Source of the DNA: Plantactinospora endophytica
Lineage (GTDB): Bacteria; Actinomycetota; Actinomycetes; Mycobacteriales; Micromonosporaceae
Direction of reading: 5' to 3'
Assembly (NCBI RefSeq): GCF_016862915.1
Contig: NZ_BONW01000022.1
Location: 1-64,000, forward strand
DNA length: 64,000 bases
Within the stretch, counting starts at the first letter, position 1; each line of letters opens with the position of its first letter. Below are positions 59,346-64,000 of the stretch, one piece after another. Under the pieces are notes generated by a model. That model was not told the origin of the DNA. It was given only the letters and a program-made list of their open reading frames with translations, and searched no databases. The position numbers were made by a program, and so were the translations under genes.

Positions 59346-60056
59346 TCAGGCGACCCCGAGATAGGCCTCCTTGACCGCGGGGTCGTGCAGCAGTTCCTGA
59401 CCGGTACCCTCCTTGACGATCCGGCCGGTCTCCAGCACGTAACCCCGGTGTGCCCGGGAGAGCGCCTGCTGGGCGTTCTGCTCCACCAGCAGGACCGTGG
59501 TGCCCTGCTGGTTGATCTCCGTCACGATGTCGAAGATCTGCTTGATCACCAGCGGGGCCAGCCCCATCGACGGCTCGTCCAGCAGCAGCAGCTTCGGCCG
59601 GCTCATCAGGGCCCGCCCCACCGCCAGCATCTGCTGCTCACCGCCGGAGAGCGTGCCGCCGGCCTGCTTGCGCCGCTCGGCCAGCCGGGGGAACAACCCG
59701 AACACCCGCTCCAGGTCGGCGGCGATACCGGCCGCGTCCCGCCGGGTGTACGCCCCCATGTCCAGGTTCTCCAGCACCGTCATGCCGGGGAAGATCTGCC
59801 GCCCCTCCGGGGACTGGCAGAGCCCCCGGCCCACCCGCAGGTCGGCCCGGAGCCGGCTGATGTCCTCACCGTTGAACCGGATCGATCCGCCGGCCAGCGC
59901 CCGGATGCCGGAGATGGCCCGCATCGTGGTGGTCTTGCCGGCGCCGTTGGCCCCGATCAGGGCCACGATCTCGCCCTCGTCGACGTGCAGGCTGATCCCG
60001 TGCAGCGCTTCGATCCGGCCGTACGCCACCGTGACGTTGTCGAGTTCAAGCAGCAT
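59346..60056 (-). CDS. livF: Branched-chain amino acid ABC transporter ATPase LivF
   Basis: A 236-aa cytoplasmic ATPase of the HAAT-type amino-acid importer. Walker A GANGAGKTT, signature LSGGEQQML, Walker B LLLLDEPSMGLAP and the H-loop region LLVEQNA identify it; the short form without insertion and the MGLAP sequence are typical of LivF. It overlaps livG by 11 bases and is the last gene of the livK-H-M-G-F operon. Confidence 0.95.
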   Translation of the reverse strand: MLLELDNVTVAYGRIEALHGISLHVDEGEIVALIGANGAGKTTTMRAISGIRALAGGSIRFNGEDISRLRADLRVGRGLCQSPEGRQIFPGMTVLENLDMGAYTRRDAAGIAADLERVFGLFPRLAERRKQAGGTLSGGEQQMLAVGRALMSRPKLLLLDEPSMGLAPLVIKQIFDIVTEINQQGTTVLLVEQNAQQALSRAHRGYVLETGRIVKEGTGQELLHDPAVKEAYLGVA

Positions 60057-60987
60057 CGACGGACTCCCCCAGGTACGCGGCGATCACCCGCGGGTCTCGG
60101 CTGACCTCGTCCGGCGACCCGTCGGCGATCTTGGTGCCGAACTCCAGCACCACGACCCGGTCGGTGACGCCCATGACCAGCCGCATGTCGTGCTCGATCA
60201 GCAGCACGGTGTGCCCCCGGTCGCGGATCTGCCGGATGAGCGTGAGCAGTTGCTCCTTCTCCGCCGGGTTGAACCCGGCGGCCGGCTCGTCCAGACAGAG
60301 CAGCTTCGGCTCGGTGGCCAGCGCCCGGGCGATCTCGAGCCGGCGCTGGTCGCCGTACGGGAGGTTCCGGGCCACCTCGTTCGCCCGGCCCTCGATGCCG
60401 ACGAACTGGAGCAGTTCCAGCGACTTCTTCTCCGCCGCCCGCTCCTCCAGGATGTGCCGGGAGAGCCCGAAGATCTGGGCACAGGTCCGGCGTACCTGCT
60501 GCCAAATGCGCAGCAGCGGAACGTCGGAGGTGACCTGTGGCAACTCCTCCGGCTTGGGCCTGACCCGGTAGAGCCGGAAGAGCGCCCCGGGCACGCTCGT
60601 CTTGTGCCGGGAGTCCGTCCCGACCATGACGTTTTCCAGCGCGGTCATCTCCGGGAAGAGCCGGATGTTCTGGAAGGTACGCGAGATGCCCATCCGGCTG
60701 ATCTCCGGCGGCTTCCGCCCGCTGACCCGGGCCCCGTCGAACCGCACCTGGCCCGACGTCGGCTTGAACACCCCGGTCATGACGTTGAAGGTGGTCGTCT
60801 TGCCCGCGCCGTTCGGCCCGATCAGCCCGAGGATCTCGCCCTCGTGGATCTGGAAGCTGACGTCGTTGAGCGCGACCACGCCGCCGAAGCGGAGCACGAC
60901 CTGATCGACCTCGAGCAGCGTCCGGCGTGCCCCGGGCTGACGGGGAATCGACGGCTCCCGAGCCTCGGTTGAACTCGTCTCAGACAC
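60046..60987 (-). CDS. livG: Branched-chain amino acid ABC transporter ATPase LivG
   Basis: A 313-aa ATPase partner of LivF. Walker A is GPNGAGKTT, the Q-loop lies in GISRTFQNIRLFPEMTALENV (a LivG hallmark), the signature is NLPYGDQRRLEIARAL and Walker B LLCLDEPAAGFNP. It carries an insertion of about 40 residues (HKTSVPGALFRLYRVRPK and following) between the Q-loop and signature, as is common in actinobacterial LivG. Overlaps livM by 8 bases. Confidence 0.95.
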   Translation of the reverse strand: MSETSSTEAREPSIPRQPGARRTLLEVDQVVLRFGGVVALNDVSFQIHEGEILGLIGPNGAGKTTTFNVMTGVFKPTSGQVRFDGARVSGRKPPEISRMGISRTFQNIRLFPEMTALENVMVGTDSRHKTSVPGALFRLYRVRPKPEELPQVTSDVPLLRIWQQVRRTCAQIFGLSRHILEERAAEKKSLELLQFVGIEGRANEVARNLPYGDQRRLEIARALATEPKLLCLDEPAAGFNPAEKEQLLTLIRQIRDRGHTVLLIEHDMRLVMGVTDRVVVLEFGTKIADGSPDEVSRDPRVIAAYLGESVDAA

Positions 60988-62128
60988 TGACCTTCGCCTC
61001 CTTCGCCCGGTCCTGTAGTTCGCGGGCGCGCCGCCGGCTCGGGATCAGGCCCTGCGGACGCAGCACCATCACCACCACCATCGCGAAGCCGAACGCCACC
61101 CACCGGTAGTCGCTGACGAACCGGAACCGCTCCGGCAGGTACGCGAGCAGCACCGCGCCGAACGCGACCCCGACCATGTTGCCCGAACCGCCGACCACCA
61201 CCATCGCGACGAAGAGGATCGAAAGGGTGGCGTTGAACTGGCTCGGGTCGATGAAGGCGTTCCGGCTGGCGAAGAGGAAGCCGGAGAGGCCGCCGAGCGC
61301 CGCGCCGATGGCGAAGGCCCAGAGCTTGAACTTGAAGCCGTTCACGCCCATCACCGCAGCGGCGTCCTCGTCCTCCCGGATCGCCAGCCAGGAACGGCCG
61401 ACCCGGCTGTTCTCCAGCCGGCGGACGGCGAAGACCATCAGCAGTACGACGGTGATCGCCAGCCAGTACCAGGGCTTGAGGTCCTGGAGGCCGAAGATCT
61501 TGTTGTCCGCCGACGGCGCCCCCTCCGGCCCGGGGATCGCGGAGATCCCGGCGGCGCCGTTGGTGACCCCGGTGAGGTTACGGGCGACGATCCGGATGAT
61601 CTCACCGAAGCCGAGCGTGACGATGGCCAGGTAGTCGCCGCGCAGCCGCAGCGTCGGCCAGCCGAGGATCACCCCGGAGGTGAGGCTGAGCGCGATCGCC
61701 AGCGGAATGCAGATCGCCCATGCCACGGCCCAGGTGGGCTCCAGGTCGAAGGTCCGCTGCATCCACTTGACCACCGGCGAGTTCGTCGAGCCGAACAGCG
61801 CCACGCTGTAGGCGCCGATCGCGAAGAAGCCGATGTAGCCCAGGTCGAGCAGGCCGGCCAGCCCGACCACCACGTTCAGGCCGATCGCGACCAGTACGTA
61901 GATGGCGCAGGTGAAGAGCACACCGGCCCAGCTGTTGCCACCATCGATCGAGTCGGTGCGCAGCCAGGTCAGACCGGGGATGCCCAGCAGGGGAAGGTAG
62001 TAGAGGAACGCGATGAACGCGGCCACACCGATCAGCCGCTGCCAGGGCGGCAGTGCGGCCCAGCGGTCGGCGATCCCGTTCAGCGCGGCACGGCGACGGG
62101 CCTCGGTGGCCCGGACCTTGTCCATCAT
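60980..62128 (-). CDS. livM: Branched-chain amino acid ABC transporter permease LivM
   Basis: A 382-aa permease with about ten helices. After a basic N-terminus come the LivM landmarks GLNVVVGLAGLLDLGYIGFFAIGAYSVALFG, LRLRGDYLAIVTLGFGEIIR and the cytoplasmic EAA-like loop GRSWLAIREDEDAAAVMGVN that contacts the ATPases. The position between livH and livG with four- to eight-base overlaps confirms the assignment. Substrates are branched-chain amino acids or related compounds by family. Confidence 0.95.
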   Translation of the reverse strand: MMDKVRATEARRRAALNGIADRWAALPPWQRLIGVAAFIAFLYYLPLLGIPGLTWLRTDSIDGGNSWAGVLFTCAIYVLVAIGLNVVVGLAGLLDLGYIGFFAIGAYSVALFGSTNSPVVKWMQRTFDLEPTWAVAWAICIPLAIALSLTSGVILGWPTLRLRGDYLAIVTLGFGEIIRIVARNLTGVTNGAAGISAIPGPEGAPSADNKIFGLQDLKPWYWLAITVVLLMVFAVRRLENSRVGRSWLAIREDEDAAAVMGVNGFKFKLWAFAIGAALGGLSGFLFASRNAFIDPSQFNATLSILFVAMVVVGGSGNMVGVAFGAVLLAYLPERFRFVSDYRWVAFGFAMVVVMVLRPQGLIPSRRRARELQDRAKEAKVSV

Positions 62129-63108
62129 GCGCGGGCCCTCCCCAGCGACTCGCCGAGCAGACCGGTCGGCCGGAACATCAGCACGACGATGAGCACCACG
62201 AACGCCACCACGTCCTCCCAGGCCGAGGTGTAGAGCGTGGCGGCGTAGACCTCGACCAGGCCGAGGAAGAGGCCGCCGAGCAGGGCGCCCCGGAGGTTGC
62301 CGATGCCACCCAGCACCGCGGCGGTGAACGCCTTGAGGCCGAGGACGAAGCCGAGACTGCTCTGGGTGAAGCCGAAGCGGACGCTCCAGAGCAGCGCCGC
62401 GGCGCCGGCCATCACCCCGCCAAGCACGAAGATGAGCATGATGACCCGGTCCTGGTTCACCCCCATCAGGGCGGCCGTCTCCGGGTTCTGGGCCACCGCG
62501 CGGACACCGCGGCCGTACCGGGTGCGGTTGATGAACCAGTCCAGCGCGGCCATCATCAGCAGGGCGGAGACGAAGACGATCGCCTGTACGTTGGTGATCG
62601 CCGTGTCGCCGATGGTGATCAGCGCCTTCTGCTCGATCAGCGTCGGCATGCCGACGATCTGGCGCTCCCGCCCGAACAGCGTCGGGAAGACACCGCCGAC
62701 GAGGCGCGGCAGCAGCAGACCGAGGATCTCCACCAGCACCAGCGACAGCCCGATCGCCGTGATCAGGAAGACCAGTGGCGGCGCGTTGCGCTTACGCAGC
62801 GGTTTGTACGCGATGCGTTCGAGTGCCAGCGCGGTGCCGCCGGAGGCGACCGCAGCGGCGACCAGGCCGATGAGCAGGAAGAGGATCGCCTGCCCGGCGC
62901 CGGGGTTGTCCTGCAACCCGAACGCGGTCCACGCGCCGAGGACCGCGAAGGTGCCCACCACGAAGACCTCGGAGTGGGCGAAGTTGATCAGCCGGAGTAC
63001 GCCGTAGACCAGGGTGTAACCGAGGGCGATCAACGCGTAGATCGCGCCCTTGGAGAGACCGTCGACGGTGTGCTGGCCGAAGTGGCCGAATAGTTCGTCG
63101 AAGTTCAC
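62125..63108 (-). CDS. livH: Branched-chain amino acid ABC transporter permease LivH
   Basis: A 327-aa permease with about eight helices; QHTVDGLSKGAIYALIALGYTLVYGVLRLINFAHSEVF is the LivH signature start, and GRGVRAVAQNPETAALMGVNQDRVI is the EAA-like loop. GTG 63108 is preferred over ATG 63123 because AAGGAG (63114-63119) lies five bases before it and would be inside the coding region otherwise. Ends in a four-base overlap with livM. Confidence 0.95.
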   Translation of the reverse strand: MNFDELFGHFGQHTVDGLSKGAIYALIALGYTLVYGVLRLINFAHSEVFVVGTFAVLGAWTAFGLQDNPGAGQAILFLLIGLVAAAVASGGTALALERIAYKPLRKRNAPPLVFLITAIGLSLVLVEILGLLLPRLVGGVFPTLFGRERQIVGMPTLIEQKALITIGDTAITNVQAIVFVSALLMMAALDWFINRTRYGRGVRAVAQNPETAALMGVNQDRVIMLIFVLGGVMAGAAALLWSVRFGFTQSSLGFVLGLKAFTAAVLGGIGNLRGALLGGLFLGLVEVYAATLYTSAWEDVVAFVVLIVVLMFRPTGLLGESLGRARA

Positions 63109-63128
63109 AAAAGCTCCTTGCATCGAGC

Positions 63129-63155
63129 GCGGCCGGGGGGATCACCCCCGGCCGC
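63129..63155 (-). terminator. Hairpin between livK and livH
   Basis: A perfect 11-bp stem (GCGGCCGGGGG, 63129-63139, with 63145-63155) and a 5-base loop sit between the livK stop and the livH start, with no T-run. Such a hairpin may attenuate read-through or stabilise the upstream message so that the binding protein is made in excess over the permeases. Confidence 0.6.
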
Positions 63156-63170
63156 CCTCAAAGAACCAGG

Positions 63171-64000
63171 TCAGCTGACTTTGAGCTCCTGCAACGCGGT
63201 GATCTGCTTGTTCTTCACCTCGTACGCCCAGATCACGACCTTGGTCGGGTCGACGTCACCCTTGGCGTCGAACTTGATGTACTTCGACACGCCCTGCTTG
63301 TCGTAGGACTTCACGAACGCCAGGATGTCGGCCCGGGTCTGCTTGCCGGCGTCGAACGCGTCCAGGTAGACCTTGGCACCGTCGTAGCCCTCCGCGCCGT
63401 ACGAACCCGGCGCGATGTTGTATTCCTTCTGGTAGTCCGCCGCGAAGGTGCCGCCGGCCTTGTCGGCCGGAAGGCACGGGCAGGTGATGATGGCGCCCTC
63501 GGCACCGCCCGCCGCACCCTCGGGGAAGGCCGGGTCGTAGAGACCGTCCGGGCCGATGAACTTGGCGGTCACGCCTGCGGCGCGCATCTGCCGGACCAGC
63601 GGAGCGGCCTCACGGGTGTAGCCGCCGTAGAACAGGTAGTCGGCGCTGCTGCTCTTGATCTTGGAGACGGTGGCGTCGAACTGCGACTGCCGCTCCTGGA
63701 TCTTGTCGGTAGCCACCACCAGCGGGCCGAGCGCCTTGCCCAGCTCGGCGGTGATGCCCGCGCCGTACGCGCTGCCGTCGTCGACGACGAAGACCTTCTG
63801 CGCGCTCTGGGCCTTGAGGTAGGTCGCCACCGCGGCGGCCTGGGTGCCGTCGTGACCGACGACCCGGAAGAAGGACGTGTTGCCCTTCTGGGTCAGGTCG
63901 ATCCGGGTGGCCGAGGGGCTCACCATCGCCAGGCCGGCGGCCTGGTAGACCGGCATCGTCGCGTCGCTCTCACCGGAGAAGTGCCCGCCGATCACGCCGA
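63171..64000 (-). CDS. livK: Branched-chain amino acid ABC transporter substrate-binding protein (3' part)
   Basis: The C-terminal 275 or so residues of a periplasmic-type (here membrane-anchored lipoprotein in related species) LivK/HAAT receptor; the N-terminus lies beyond base 64000. Visible landmarks: GVIGGHFSGES and YQAAGLAMVSPSAT of lobe 1, FFRVVGHDGTQAAA at the hinge, then KIKSSSADYLFYGGYTREAAPL and GYDGAKVYLDAFDAG. As the first visible gene of livKHMGF it delivers the amino acid to the permease. Confidence 0.94.
   Translation of the reverse strand, partial: GVIGGHFSGESDATMPVYQAAGLAMVSPSATRIDLTQKGNTSFFRVVGHDGTQAAAVATYLKAQSAQKVFVVDDGSAYGAGITAELGKALGPLVVATDKIQERQSQFDATVSKIKSSSADYLFYGGYTREAAPLVRQMRAAGVTAKFIGPDGLYDPAFPEGAAGGAEGAIITCPCLPADKAGGTFAADYQKEYNIAPGSYGAEGYDGAKVYLDAFDAGKQTRADILAFVKSYDKQGVSKYIKFDAKGDVDPTKVVIWAYEVKNKQITALQELKVS

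Overview
The window is 64 kb of very GC-rich chromosome with GTG and TTG starts, strong Shine-Dalgarno sites mixed with apparently leaderless genes, and several markers of actinobacteria: a mycothiol-dependent (MDMPI) enzyme, a DUF397/Scr1-type regulator pair, a fused CoaE-GrpB protein, and a SCO4848-type membrane protein. The gene set and style fit the family Micromonosporaceae (Micromonospora relatives). That placement is inferred from gene content, not from a phylogeny.

Most of the window is core chromosome. Bases 1-10,018 carry an orphan bacteriocin-immunity-like gene, uvrC, a Rieske lipoprotein, uvrA, rsgA and three metabolic hydrolase/isomerase genes. Bases 15,000-36,500 carry a DedA protein, a cold-shock protein, an MFS/ArsR pair, a partial myo-inositol (iol) operon facing its GntR repressor across a palindromic operator, two cell-wall hydrolases, a DedA-PAP2 fusion, typA, a three-gene cluster that looks like murein-peptide recycling, terC behind a yybP-ykoY (Mn2+) riboswitch, and pnuC-nadR. 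Bases 46,700-64,000 carry uvrB, coaE, rpsA, a methyltransferase, a Uma2 protein, DUF2945-DUF3140, a TMEM175-type channel, polA, and a liv branched-chain amino-acid ABC operon cut by the window edge.

Three regions stand out. (1) Bases 10,495-14,436 are a dense one-strand tRNA array: 24 tRNA genes with readable cloverleaves and three degenerate remnants, interrupted only by an HNH endonuclease gene and a 248-aa phage-type protein. Several of its tRNAs break identity rules: Leu anticodons on short-variable-arm bodies, a Gln anticodon on a long-variable-arm body, and C33 instead of U33. (2) Bases 40,714-46,560 are a tightly overlapping operon of the poorly understood STM4011-STM4015 type: two radical-SAM enzymes, an alkaline-phosphatase-fold hydrolase, an ATP-grasp protein and a leucine-rich-repeat protein. 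Between the LRR and ATP-grasp genes lies a short 59-codon gene whose C-terminus repeats the C-terminal tail of the LRR protein, which makes that tail a candidate substrate motif. (3) Bases 36,600-40,630 are a decayed accessory patch with duplicated DUF397 genes, frameshifted and truncated DUF5753 regulators, perfect inverted repeats, an XRE regulator and a train of small cysteine-containing proteins.

Short tandem repeats (17, 22 and about 40 bp) sit at several gene ends. In-frame repeat expansions have lengthened at least four proteins (DedA-PAP2, NadR, STM4012, STM4014). No CRISPR array, rRNA, insertion sequence or replication origin was seen.
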